From: Terriglobales bacterium
Lineage (GTDB): Bacteria > Acidobacteriota > Terriglobia > Terriglobales > Acidobacteriaceae
Reading direction: 5' to 3'
DNA length: 64,000 bases
NCBI GenBank assembly: GCA_025451215.1
Contig: JANWKU010000114.1
Coordinates: 1-64,000, forward strand
The translations under genes and the position numbers were made by a program. The notes beneath the pieces are model-generated. The model worked only from the letters and a program-made list of their open reading frames with translations, did not search any database and was not told where the DNA came from. Below, in pieces: positions 35,036-43,194 of the stretch; the stretch's first letter is position 1; each line of letters starts with the position of its first letter.

Positions 35036-35314
35036 ATGCTTACACTTCTCCAGTATCTTCGCTATGCACTTCGGCAGCTCAGAAAAAATCCCGGATTCAC
35101 CGCCGCTGCCGTACTCACGCTCGCTCTAGGCATCGGCGCGAACACCGCAGTCTTCAGCACACTAAATGCTCTCTTGCTCAAGCTGCTGCCGATCCGCGAC
35201 CCGCAACGCGTATACACCGTGACGCTCGAAAATGGAGGCACGCAGCCACCGAACACGGACGGAACCGGAGATGGAAATACTTCTTTCTCCTATCCGGTGT
35301 TTGCCGCGCTGCTG
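35036..35314 (+). pseudogene. N-terminal fragment of an ADOP/MacB-type ABC permease
   Basis: About 93 codons matching the start of acidobacterial duplicated orphan permeases: [39 protein letters not shown] (first membrane span), [11 protein letters not shown], and FSYPVFAAL. After that the frame enters unrelated residues and stops at 35341; full members have about 800 residues. The missing next part of the protein lies inverted on the other strand from 35761 leftwards. A plausible ribosome site (GGAG) precedes the ATG. Confidence 0.8.
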
Positions 35315-35315
35315 G

Positions 35316-35762
35316 GTTTTCCGATACAAAACCAATTTTAGTTTGGCTTAAAATCATTCACTCCGCAGGGCTGCCCTAGGCATTTAGCTCCGGGCGATTT
35401 TGCAAAGGGATCCAAAAATCCACTGTGCTTCCCGCCTTCACGCCGAAGAACTTCGGCGCGGCCACGCCTGCAATTGTGAATGGCACGCCCTTGATATAGA
35501 GAGTTTTTCCCATCACGTTGGGATCGCGCGAGAAGGTATCCGTCCAAAAGCCGTAACTCAAAACCACCACCGAACTGTGGTTGCGTTCGTCCTATTCATT
35601 GAGGCCAAGCCCTCGCCACATGGGCACGCCGAGGCCAGAAAAATAGTTTCCACTGACTTCCACGCCGGCTTTTTCAATGGGAATGTTCCCATAGCGCACT
35701 GGAACTTTGCCGTATCCGAGCGGCACGTGCGCGATGAGGTCGGTGAAGATGCGATGTTGCTC
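35316..35762 (-). pseudogene. Inverted periplasmic-domain fragment of the same permease type
   Basis: Read on the minus strand from 35762, one frame gives EQHRIFTDLIAHVPLGYGKV, VSGNYFSGLGVPMWRGLGL, then an in-frame stop, then DERNHSSVVVLSYGFWTDTF, NVMGKTLYIKGVPFTIAGVA, PKFFGVKAG, VDFWIPLQNRPELNA, a second stop (TAG, where the family often has Trp), and GSPAE. Beyond it another frame continues weakly (NDFKPN). These are consecutive parts of the MacB periplasmic core domain. Two stops and a shift show decay. The start joins in frame to the end of the plus-strand piece if the segment is flipped. Confidence 0.75.
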
Positions 35763-36873
35763 CAGGGACCCGTAATCCTCGGGCCCAGGTTCCGATTTTG
35801 TCTCCGTTTATATCTTTCACTGCGATCTCCAGCCGATAGAAACCCGGTCGCAGAGGAACTGCATTTTTCAAGTTAGCGAAATGATCTGACAAATTTGAAA
35901 GTTGTTCGCGGGGTTGGTTCACTTCGAGGTCCCCCTCGAACTCGTCCACCATTTGGCCTCCTGTGTCGACGATGCGTCCGAACATATTCAATCTGCCTGT
36001 CAATTGCCTTCCATCGTCCGAAAATTTAACGTTCGCGTCATTTACGGTAATCATGATATGAGCAAGCGATGTGGCGTCGGTCACTTTCTCGAATGTTGTT
36101 TCTACGTCGAATGGCAAAAAATTGTAGATGATCTTGTGAAGAATTACTTCTTCAAGATTTTTGAATTTGATGACAGGTGGAGATTCCAGAACGTTGATAT
36201 CTAAAATGCGCGTATCGTCTTGTGCAGCCGCCTCCGTATTCGGGTAACCTCTATCTCCGCGGGGCGCGCGTAGAAGCTCGGCCTTCATAAGCGGATCAAC
36301 CGTCATTCGAAAATCGTCGCACATGCATGTATCCACAAATCCGATTTTTACGTTCTGACCAATCTCATGCAAGGACCGATAAAACCATATCTCTTTGGGG
36401 AATGCCGTATTTAGATTGTCTGCCAGAGGTGCGTTCGCTACGCTACCGGCAGGAAATGATTCGACCTCGTCTGGCGGGCCATAGACGATATAAATGCGGC
36501 CCCGGTCCGTATTCCATCCAGCAATATCCGCGCTACCAAAATGCTCATTGACATAGACAAGCCTCCGATAGTGCTCATCTTTGAACGCATTTTCTAACAC
36601 ATCAGGAGTCGGGTTGCGGCGATTCCAGAACAATTCAATGAAGTGATCGCGCTCCTCATCATTCTCTAGTAAAAGAAACGAAGCTCGTTCGTTGTCACTG
36701 ATGATCCATCGTGCATCTTGGTTGAGCCAGGAAGAGTAATACGGTTTCTCCCCATCCATCTGAAACCGTTTCGCATTGTTACTAATCTGCTGTGAAAATG
36801 CCGACGGCATAACGACACACACCAGCAGCGTGAAGCCGAACGAAAGGAACCTCTTGGATTCAGCCACTGTCAT
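35674..36873 (-). CDS. GWxTD-domain protein, 3' end replaced
   Basis: An exported protein of the GWxTD family found in Acidobacteriota and relatives; function unknown. A signal peptide (FGFTLLVCVVMPSAFSQ) is followed by the characteristic section: WIISDNERASFLLLENDEER, FIELFWNRRNPTPDVLENAF, RRLVYVNEHF, then GWNTDRGRIYIVYGPPDEVE. A beta-rich second half ends GDKIGTWARGLRVP at about 35764. The last 29 residues (GATSHLHRP...) come from reading the inverted permease fragment in a wrong frame, so the natural C-terminus is lost. It may still be expressed. Confidence 0.8.
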   Translation of the reverse strand: MTVAESKRFLSFGFTLLVCVVMPSAFSQQISNNAKRFQMDGEKPYYSSWLNQDARWIISDNERASFLLLENDEERDHFIELFWNRRNPTPDVLENAFKDEHYRRLVYVNEHFGSADIAGWNTDRGRIYIVYGPPDEVESFPAGSVANAPLADNLNTAFPKEIWFYRSLHEIGQNVKIGFVDTCMCDDFRMTVDPLMKAELLRAPRGDRGYPNTEAAAQDDTRILDINVLESPPVIKFKNLEEVILHKIIYNFLPFDVETTFEKVTDATSLAHIMITVNDANVKFSDDGRQLTGRLNMFGRIVDTGGQMVDEFEGDLEVNQPREQLSNLSDHFANLKNAVPLRPGFYRLEIAVKDINGDKIGTWARGLRVPGATSHLHRPHRARAARIRQSSSALWEHSH

Positions 36874-36992
36874 AAAAAGGCCGCTTAACGAGAGTCATCT
36901 CACAACTTGCTGACTAAATTGTTGGATGCGCGCGATACTACAGCTGTTTGCGAAATTCCGGCTTAACCCAAGCGGACCGTAATCGGCGCAGT

Positions 36993-37487
36993 TTAGATCG
37001 GACCTGCATCTTCCCGCCGCGCGTCCGTAATGTTGTCGGAGGTCCCTGAAAATGACGTACCGGGAGCGTGCGCCACTTTTTCGTATCTTTCGCCGACCCT
37101 GCGGATTACGTCTTTCCATCCGTCATCCCAGCTGATGTGGGCCTCGCCGTCAACGACGATCCAGGTTCCATGCGTGGAACCCAAGGATTTTTCAGCGGCG
37201 CCATTCCGCTTCAGGTTGATGGTAAAGTCGCTGTTCATTCCGCGCCCTTCGCCCACCGTCCATTTGCCTAAGAATCGGTTGATTCCCACCTCCGTGGACG
37301 CAGCCACGGCTGGCGTACTGAATTCAATGCGGGCGACATCTGCCATAGGGATGGTCTGCTGATGACCGTCCTTAAACACGATTACGAGAGAATCGTTTGC
37401 CGGACGGGTGGAATTGGATTTGGGAGCGGCGAACGCAGGAAGTGCAAATACTCCGAGAAGGCAAATGATTCTAGTCAGCTTGGACAT
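36993..37487 (-). CDS. Secreted hypothetical protein
   Basis: A 164-residue exported protein. The signal peptide ends ALPAFAAP. The mature part contains DSLVIVFKDGHQQTIPMADV, RIEFSTP, and a beta-rich section FLGKWTVGEGRGMNSDFTIN, GTWIVVDGEAHISWDDGWKD, which resembles a small ligand-binding or lipocalin-like fold assessing sample weight GKW...W motifs. No family is recognised with confidence. Good codon use; it is isolated between the broken island and the TetR gene. Confidence 0.7.
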   Translation of the reverse strand: MSKLTRIICLLGVFALPAFAAPKSNSTRPANDSLVIVFKDGHQQTIPMADVARIEFSTPAVAASTEVGINRFLGKWTVGEGRGMNSDFTINLKRNGAAEKSLGSTHGTWIVVDGEAHISWDDGWKDVIRRVGERYEKVAHAPGTSFSGTSDNITDARREDAGPI

Positions 37488-37721
37488 GGGTCCTCCTAAG
37501 GACGCGTGTTCAGTAATTGGTAGCGCGAGATACCGCCATAACGCCTAGATGTTATACGCCAAACCGGTGATTTCAGTTCCCAGAGATTTGAGGAACAGAA
37601 ATTTGTAGGCGTCCGGAAGTCTGAATCGACGTCTTTTGCCTACCTCCGGGTTTCGGATATTGGGGCTTCTTACCTGTCAAAATTGGCATTCTTCGCCTGC
37701 TCTGTATATCCTGTCCCATTC

Positions 37722-38309
37722 ATGATCCGCGAGACCCTTACCGACTCCCGCCAGGAAATTCTTCGCGCCGCCGCGCGCCTTTTTCAACAGCAGGGCTATG
37801 ACGCCACTTCCATGAACGATGTGGCCGCCGCGCTCAAACTAAGCAAGGGCGGCCTGTATCACCACTTCCAGAGCAAAGACGAAATCCTGTTCAACCTGAT
37901 GGACCATGCCATGACCATCACACAGGAACGCGTGGTCAACGCCGTGCGCGGCATTCCTGATCCGGAAGAGCGCCTGCGTACGCTGATTCGTTTGCATATC
38001 GGAGTCGTTCTGAGCGCGACCGACCGCGAAATCACGGTCATGCTGCACGAGAACCATCCCCTGCCGCCCGCATTGCGCAAAAAGATCAATTCCCGCAAAA
38101 AGGATTACATCCACTTCGTCGAGAACCTGGTTGCCGAAGTGCAGCGAGTGCGCCAGTCGAAAGGAAATGTTGCTCCCCGTGCCGCGGCTTTCGCGCTGCT
38201 GGGCATGATCAATTGGGTATACCAGTGGTACAAACCGGACGGAGTGCTACAAGCGGACAACCTGGCCAAGCAGTACACGGAAATATTTTTTGGCGGGGCG
38301 CTCCAGTAG
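37722..38309 (+). CDS. TetR-family transcriptional regulator
   Basis: A 195-residue repressor. The N-terminal helix-turn-helix is clear: RQEILRAAARLFQQQGYDAT, SMNDVAAALKLSKGGLYHHF, QSKDEILFNLMDHAM. The C-terminal ligand domain (residues about 70-195) includes LRTLIRLHIGVVLSATDREI and GMINWVYQWYKPDG, a pattern seen in regulators of fatty-acid or lipid catabolism (KstR2-like), so an acyl-CoA-type ligand is a guess. I start at the ATG at 37722 (MIRETLTDSRQEIL). A small gene follows at 43 bases. Confidence 0.9.
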   Translation: MIRETLTDSRQEILRAAARLFQQQGYDATSMNDVAAALKLSKGGLYHHFQSKDEILFNLMDHAMTITQERVVNAVRGIPDPEERLRTLIRLHIGVVLSATDREITVMLHENHPLPPALRKKINSRKKDYIHFVENLVAEVQRVRQSKGNVAPRAAAFALLGMINWVYQWYKPDGVLQADNLAKQYTEIFFGGALQ

Positions 38310-38351
38310 ACAAGCGAAATCCAAGGGATCTTTTTGCGAGGATTCACCCGT

Positions 38352-38618
38352 ATGCAAACAACCGTAACTCACGTGCGAAACCCGCTGGCGGGTTGGGACA
38401 TTTCAGTTTCCGCAAAGGCAGGCGACAAAGAAACCATCAACGGCGCGCGAATCCTCGTAAATGGGTTTGCCCAATACGATGAAACTTTTGACGCTCCGCT
38501 CGACCAGTGGCAGCAGCAGCTTTTGCAGCAAGGTGATTTTCCGGAAGAAAACACAGTGCTCGTCGAAATCACGAACGGCAACGGTGACGTCATCCGCACA
38601 CAGGACTCCTGGAAGTAA
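38352..38618 (+). CDS. Hypothetical protein downstream of TetR regulator
   Basis: An 88-residue soluble protein beginning MQTTVTHVRNPLAGWDISVS, with an acidic glutamine-rich middle (APLDQWQQQLLQQGDFPEEN) and ending DGDVIRTQDSWK-like. GAGG stands ten bases before the ATG. The gap of 43 bases to the TetR gene suggests co-transcription. No family recognised. Confidence 0.65.
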   Translation: MQTTVTHVRNPLAGWDISVSAKAGDKETINGARILVNGFAQYDETFDAPLDQWQQQLLQQGDFPEENTVLVEITNGNGDVIRTQDSWK

Positions 38619-38633
38619 GCGAGTCCGCGGGCC

Positions 38634-39425
38634 TTACTTGCCGTGCTCTTTCGGCGGAATCCAATAAACTTCTTCCCGCATGGACTCCTTCACAAACCCG
38701 GCCCGCTTCAAAATCCCCTTGCCGTTCTCGATCATGTCCGGATGTCCGCATAAATAGGCGGTGGTGTTGTCACCGGCCATGCCCCACATGTCGGCATATT
38801 TGCGCAGTAACTCATCCACGCGCCCAGTCTCGCCCTTCCAGTTGGCGTCTTCCCAGGGACGGCTGACGGTCGGAACATACTTAAGCCAGGGAATTTCCTG
38901 CGCAAATCTTGCCAGCTCTTCCTGATATCCAAATTCCCACGAGCGGCTCGCGCCATTAATTATGAAAAGTTTGTGCTCGCCGCCAAAGCGTCCTTCCTTC
39001 CAGTCTTTATGCATGGTGCGGACGAAGCTCACAAACGGGGCCAGCCCCGTGACCGTGCAAACCAAAAAGTGGTTCGTATGGCCGCTCTTTTTATCGAGCG
39101 TGAACAAGCCCTTGGGAGATTTCCGCATTAACACTTCGTCGCCGACCTGAAGCGCATACAGTTTTGGCGTCAGCTCGCCTTCCGGAACCAGCTCGAAGAA
39201 AAATTCCACTTCGTTTTCGTAGGGAGAAGACACGATGGAGTAGGCACGCTCAATCCGCTTTTCAGGAGTCTGCACGCCGAGAGTCGCGTATTGTCCGGGA
39301 GTGAATTTGAAATCCGCGCCAATGTTCACTCTGATCGTCCACAGGTCAGAAGCGAAATCGGCGCGCTTAGTGATTTTGGCGTGGAAAAACTTGTCTTCGA
39401 CGGCGGGCGTCTGCGGAGCACTCAT
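38634..39425 (-). CDS. Ferredoxin/flavodoxin-NADP+ reductase family protein
   Basis: A 263-residue flavoprotein that moves electrons between NADPH and ferredoxin or flavodoxin. FAD-binding features are FKFTPGQYATLGV and ERAYSIVSSPYE (RxYS); the nucleotide-binding features are LVCTVTGLAPFVSFVRTM and AYLCGHPDMIENGKG. The end MREEVYWIPPKEHGK is longer than the aromatic end of classic FNR. The frame opens with a TTG at 39452, but AGGAGG stands upstream of the ATG at 39425, so I use that one. It probably belongs to the bacterial fpr group. Confidence 0.9.
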   Translation of the reverse strand: MSAPQTPAVEDKFFHAKITKRADFASDLWTIRVNIGADFKFTPGQYATLGVQTPEKRIERAYSIVSSPYENEVEFFFELVPEGELTPKLYALQVGDEVLMRKSPKGLFTLDKKSGHTNHFLVCTVTGLAPFVSFVRTMHKDWKEGRFGGEHKLFIINGASRSWEFGYQEELARFAQEIPWLKYVPTVSRPWEDANWKGETGRVDELLRKYADMWGMAGDNTTAYLCGHPDMIENGKGILKRAGFVKESMREEVYWIPPKEHGK

Positions 39426-39492
39426 GCGGGCGAGATCCTCCTGGTGCGGCAAGAACCAGACAGTGTACAGGATAGCGTTTTGATTTGGGCAG

Positions 39493-40791
39493 CTATTGTG
39501 CCGCTGGACTCGCGTCAGCCGGCTTTGCAGCGGAGGAAGGGCTCATTGTGTTTGCTTTTAGTTTAGACAACTCCGCTTGCAGCTTTTCCCAATCTTTTTT
39601 CTTCTTTTGCGTGGCCACCGGCCCTTTTGGGTCAGCATAGAAATCGAGCACCGACTTCCGCAGATCGGCGGACACCGGTCCCGAAGCCTTTTTGGAGAGA
39701 TCGTCCACCAACCGAGCGTAGGTTTTATCCGCAAGATGATATTCGCCCGCCCGAGTATCGTGGCCTGTATCCAGATCGCGGTCGGGGAAATCGAAAGACG
39801 CGCCGCTCACTTGCCGCAACAGCGCAGAATAATTTTCCACCGTCAGGTTCACGCTCTTGATGTACATGTCCTCGGTCTGCTGCGTGGGAATCTCAAACTT
39901 CGTAGCGCTCAACGGGCCCACTTTCGGAAGAATTCTCAGAAGAAACGCCAGAATGCGCGTGCCCACCCCCGGCTTGCGGTAGTGCGTTCCCCAGTCGTGC
40001 TCGTATTGCTTGCGGGAAAGATAATAGAGAAACTTTTTCTTGTCGAAGTTGGGTGTGTCTTTTACCAGCTCTTTACGTTCTGACAGTAACGCGATGCGCG
40101 TCATCGCTGGAATCCACACGCTCACGCCGCGGCGGTAACTGCCAATCGCCAGATCGGGATCGCCAAACACGTCGTCGAGCTTCACGTCATAGGTATCAAC
40201 GAAAGCGCGCTCCAGCAGAGGCTTAGCTACTTCAAATCCAATGAAGTCATGGTAGCGGTCCGAGGTGTAACGGTTCTTGGCCACCTGCTCCATATCAAAA
40301 CCAAATTCCGTTCTGATGTGGGCCTTGGGATCATTCTCATAGGTGACCTCGTCGCCATATTTCCGGTGCAACTTAGGAAATTCGATGGCCACCACGCGAT
40401 TAATCGTAGGATGACCAGAAATGTCTGACGCATAGTGCGCCAGCGCCCCCAGCGCGAAAGCATATTCGTTCAAGTCTGAAGCATCGTGCAACAAAGCTTC
40501 GACGAAATCGCCGCTACGCACGTAGTGCACCAGATCGCTGAAATACTTGCTGCCGAAAGGGTAATATCCCATATCCTGAATCACGCAGCCGCCGTAGGCA
40601 AAGGCGTGCGCCTGGCGCAATTCATCCGGCGTAGCATGCGGATACCGCTTCAACAACAGTGGCTGTATCTGGTCCTTCCACAGTAGGTCCACAACTTCTT
40701 CGTGGGAGAGCACGGAGTATCCGCTGCTTAAGCTGGAGAGCATAAGCAGCAAAAACGATATTGCGATGGCGGGATAAAGGTGTTTCATCAT
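39493..40791 (-). CDS. Exported zinc-dependent phospholipase C-like protein
   Basis: A 432-residue secreted protein. A signal peptide (ISFLLLMLSSLSSGYS) is followed directly by SVLSHEEVVDLLW, and by HAFAYGGCVIQDMGYYPFGS, FALGALAHYASDISGHPTIN and ATLDVEH-type spacing in NDPKAHIRTEFGFDM. The scattered His and Asp residues match the zinc-dependent phospholipase C fold. The C-terminal 100 residues are helical and end in an Ala/Pro/Ser-rich tail. Substrate unknown; it may act on host, prey or own phospholipids. Confidence 0.82.
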   Translation of the reverse strand: MMKHLYPAIAISFLLLMLSSLSSGYSVLSHEEVVDLLWKDQIQPLLLKRYPHATPDELRQAHAFAYGGCVIQDMGYYPFGSKYFSDLVHYVRSGDFVEALLHDASDLNEYAFALGALAHYASDISGHPTINRVVAIEFPKLHRKYGDEVTYENDPKAHIRTEFGFDMEQVAKNRYTSDRYHDFIGFEVAKPLLERAFVDTYDVKLDDVFGDPDLAIGSYRRGVSVWIPAMTRIALLSERKELVKDTPNFDKKKFLYYLSRKQYEHDWGTHYRKPGVGTRILAFLLRILPKVGPLSATKFEIPTQQTEDMYIKSVNLTVENYSALLRQVSGASFDFPDRDLDTGHDTRAGEYHLADKTYARLVDDLSKKASGPVSADLRKSVLDFYADPKGPVATQKKKKDWEKLQAELSKLKANTMSPSSAAKPADASPAAQ

Positions 40792-40797
40792 GAAGAA

Positions 40798-40917
40798 TTA
40801 ATTTTGCATCACGAAAGCCACGCTAGCCATTGTGAGGCACAGCAGCAGGAAAGTCGAGATCGTAGGCCTCGGCGTTAAGTGATCGAGGAATTCCTTCCGC
40901 GAAAACCGGTCATGCAA
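40798..40917 (-). CDS. Possible 39-residue membrane peptide upstream of the phospholipase
   Basis: From a TTG at 40917 the frame reads a basic N-terminus (HDRFSRKEFLDHLTPRP) and then one membrane span (TISTFLLLCLTMASVAFVM), ending six bases before the phospholipase ATG. There is no ATG, and the ribosome site is weak. Position and tail-anchored pattern support it only modestly. Confidence 0.3.
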   Translation of the reverse strand: MHDRFSRKEFLDHLTPRPTISTFLLLCLTMASVAFVMQN

Positions 40918-40992
40918 TTCTTGCTGTAAAATCGAACGCTCCAAAGATTCCGCTACGGCACACCAAATAAAACATTGAGGAGAGAAGCTTTG

Positions 40993-41745
40993 ATGCATTA
41001 CGCTGCCGTACTTTTCAGCTCCGGATTTCATCCGCCAACCGACTTCAACACCAATTTTTTGATGCTCGTCCGCTGGATTCATTTTCTGGCCGGATTTACC
41101 TGGCTTGGGCTGCTTTATTTTTTCACCCTGGTCAATGTCCCTTTGATGAGCCAGTTGGATTCCGCCACTAAGGGTAAGGTTTTCCCTGCCCTCATGTCGC
41201 GCGCCTTGTGGTGGTTCCGCTGGGCGGCAGTGGTCACCGTGCTCATGGGTCTGGCGTACTGGGGCAACATCGTGGCTGCCGACGCGCACAACGCGCAAGC
41301 CTCCAGCGGCATGGCCATGGGCAGCTTTTTTCTAATCTGGACAATTGTTTGGGCCCTTCTCTACGCGTTGTTAATTCCCGGTAAAGGCACTCTCAACAAC
41401 GGATGGGTGCTGGGGCCCATGGTTGCGATCATCGTGATTGCGGCTGCGTGGCTATTCCTGCGATTGAACGACCACGGATGGGAGAGCAACCGCCTCCTTT
41501 CCATTGGCATCGGCGGTGGGCTGGGCTGGGTCATGCTGCTGAACGTCTGGGGCGTCATTTGGCGGATCCAGAAGCGAATCATCTTGTGGACGCGCGCTCT
41601 CGCCGAGGATGGAACGCCGGTGCCGGAGAAAGCTTCGCGCATGGCGCGTATGTCTTTCCTTTGCTCGCGGATCAATGCGTGTCTCTCGCTTCCCTTGCTG
41701 TTTTTCATGGCGGCGGCGAGCCACTATCCGATGTTTGGAAAGTAA
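40993..41745 (+). CDS. PuuD-like (urate oxidase N-terminal type) membrane protein
   Basis: A 250-residue integral membrane protein with about seven spans. It matches the membrane part of the urate hydroxylase PuuD group: FNTNFLMLVRWIHFLAGFTW, GLLYFFTLVNVPLMSQLD, ALWWFRWAAVVTVLMGLAYW, LLNVWGVIWRIQKRII. The C-terminal cytochrome c domain of full PuuD is absent. The paired His and Trp residues could hold haem. AGGAGAG precedes the ATG at 40993. No purine genes are nearby, so urate oxidation is not secure. Confidence 0.75.
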   Translation: MHYAAVLFSSGFHPPTDFNTNFLMLVRWIHFLAGFTWLGLLYFFTLVNVPLMSQLDSATKGKVFPALMSRALWWFRWAAVVTVLMGLAYWGNIVAADAHNAQASSGMAMGSFFLIWTIVWALLYALLIPGKGTLNNGWVLGPMVAIIVIAAAWLFLRLNDHGWESNRLLSIGIGGGLGWVMLLNVWGVIWRIQKRIILWTRALAEDGTPVPEKASRMARMSFLCSRINACLSLPLLFFMAAASHYPMFGK

Positions 41746-41780
41746 TAACTTTGCATGTGAAAAATGTTGACGGGGCGTCA

Positions 41781-42245
41781 ATGTCATTGCTGCCAGAATT
41801 CGACCGCGAACGGGATGGATTTCTCATCAGCACTGATCGGCGTCGCGTTAACGTGGACGTGGTCCACGAATTCCTCACCCATTCTTATTGGGCCGCCGGG
41901 ATTTCCCGCGAAATAGTGGCCCGTTCAATTGAGAATTCATTATGTTTCGGAATTTACAGGAATGATCAACAGGTAGGCTTCGCGCGGGTTATTTCCGATT
42001 ACGCGACTTTCGCCTACCTTGCCGACGTGTTCGTGCTGGAAGCGTTTCGCGGCAAAGGACTTTCGAAGTGGTTGATGCAATGCATCGTCGAACATCCCGA
42101 CCTTCAAGGCTTGCGGCGATGGGTTCTCGGCACTAAAGATGCCCACGTTTTATACGCGCAATTTGGGTTCAAGCCCCTACAGTCCCCGGGAATCTTCATG
42201 GAAATACACAATCCCGACGTGTATAAAACCCGGCAGCAGGAGTGA
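41781..42245 (+). CDS. GNAT-family N-acetyltransferase
   Basis: A 154-residue acetyl-CoA-dependent acetyltransferase. The fold is visible as VDVVHEFLTHSYWAAGISRE, SLCFGIYRNDQQVGFARVIS, the central strand FAYLADVFVLEAFRGKGLSK with the acetyl-CoA loop (Q/RGKG type), and RRWVLGTKDAHVLYAQFGFK. The same frame is open further upstream over the PuuD gene, but the family start fits the ATG at 41781. It follows the PuuD gene by 35 bases and may be co-transcribed. Substrate unknown. Confidence 0.9.
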   Translation: MSLLPEFDRERDGFLISTDRRRVNVDVVHEFLTHSYWAAGISREIVARSIENSLCFGIYRNDQQVGFARVISDYATFAYLADVFVLEAFRGKGLSKWLMQCIVEHPDLQGLRRWVLGTKDAHVLYAQFGFKPLQSPGIFMEIHNPDVYKTRQQE

Positions 42246-42273
42246 CGCTCGCTTCGCGCTTTCTGCGAACAAT

Positions 42274-43194
42274 CTACCGACGCGCGCGATGAATCGGCTG
42301 CAATGACTGGACGAGAGATTGAAAATCCGGCGGCATCTCGCAGTCAATTGAGACACTCTCTCCCGAGCGGGGATGCGTAAATTGTAGTCGCGCCGCATGC
42401 AGGGCTACACGGGCAATGCGCGACTCCGACGCTTCCTTCGAATGATATTTCCTGTCGCCGATGACCGGGTGCCCGAGCGCTGAAAACTGCACGCGGATCT
42501 GGTTCTGCAACCCCGTCACCAGCGTTACGCGAACAAGCGACGCATCGCGAAGCGAGCGCTCCACCCGATAGCGAAGTTCCGCGCGCGCCGCTTTGCGGTC
42601 CCTCTCATTGCTCAATTTTTGAAATTGTCCTTCGCGCCGAAAATAGTGAACCAGCGTCCCCTCTTTGGCTGACGGATGCCCGCGCACGACCGCCAGATAT
42701 TCCCTCACCGGAGTGTGTGCAAGGAACTGACGGATGAGAGCTTCGCGGTCCATTTGGCTCTTGGCAAAAAGCAAAACCCCGGAAGTGAACCGGTCAATGC
42801 GGTGCACCACGTACGCGCGTCGCCGCTGCGGCTTCAACTCCGCGATAAGAAGCGCTAGCGCGGAAGGCGTATCGGAACCCTCGACCGGCACGGCCAATAG
42901 TCCTGCAGGCTTGTTGATGGCCAGCACGGCATCATCCTGATAGAGCACGGCCACTTCGCGGGAAAAACGGGGCGGCCGCCGCTCTGTTTTTCGGCCATGC
43001 TCACGTGGATCGTGCTTTCGTGGGTCGTGTTTTCGCGGATCGCGCTTTCTTGAATCATGCAATCGCGACTCATGTTTACGCGAATCATGCTTCGCTGGTT
43101 CACGTTTTGCCGAACCACGGCCGCTTTTGCGTAATGGCTTCTTCATCTCTCGAGATGTTACCAAGATTTCGCTTGCAGGGCGGCAATCCTCCAT
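42274..43194 (-). CDS. RluA-family pseudouridine synthase with repetitive basic N-terminus
   Basis: Isomerises uridine to pseudouridine in RNA. The catalytic core starts at about residue 80: AVLYQDDAVLAINKPAGLLA, the active-site Asp motif VVHRIDRFTSGVLLFAKS, VREYLAVVRGHP and VTGLQNQIRVQFSALGHPVI. The end is LQFTHPRSGESVSIDCEMPP. In place of an S4 domain the first 75 residues are a low-complexity basic tail of pentapeptide repeats. The start is uncertain: ATG at 43194 overlaps the PaiB stop by one base, and another ATG lies at 43146. Confidence 0.88.
   Translation of the reverse strand: MEDCRPASEILVTSREMKKPLRKSGRGSAKREPAKHDSRKHESRLHDSRKRDPRKHDPRKHDPREHGRKTERRPPRFSREVAVLYQDDAVLAINKPAGLLAVPVEGSDTPSALALLIAELKPQRRRAYVVHRIDRFTSGVLLFAKSQMDREALIRQFLAHTPVREYLAVVRGHPSAKEGTLVHYFRREGQFQKLSNERDRKAARAELRYRVERSLRDASLVRVTLVTGLQNQIRVQFSALGHPVIGDRKYHSKEASESRIARVALHAARLQFTHPRSGESVSIDCEMPPDFQSLVQSLQPIHRARR
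42988..43092. repeat. 15-base tandem repeats coding KHD(S/P)R units
   Basis: Inside the RluA-family gene about seven degenerate 15-base units encode pentapeptides such as KHDSR, KHESR, LHDSR, KRDPR, KHDPR, KHDPR and EHGRK. The units differ at synonymous and nonsynonymous positions, so the array is not freshly expanded. The result is a His/Arg/Lys/Asp-rich tail that could bind RNA. Confidence 0.8.

Noticed and set aside
42988-43092. Regular 15-base repeats considered as a CRISPR or minisatellite
   Set aside because: Units are contiguous without spacers and lie in frame within the RluA gene.
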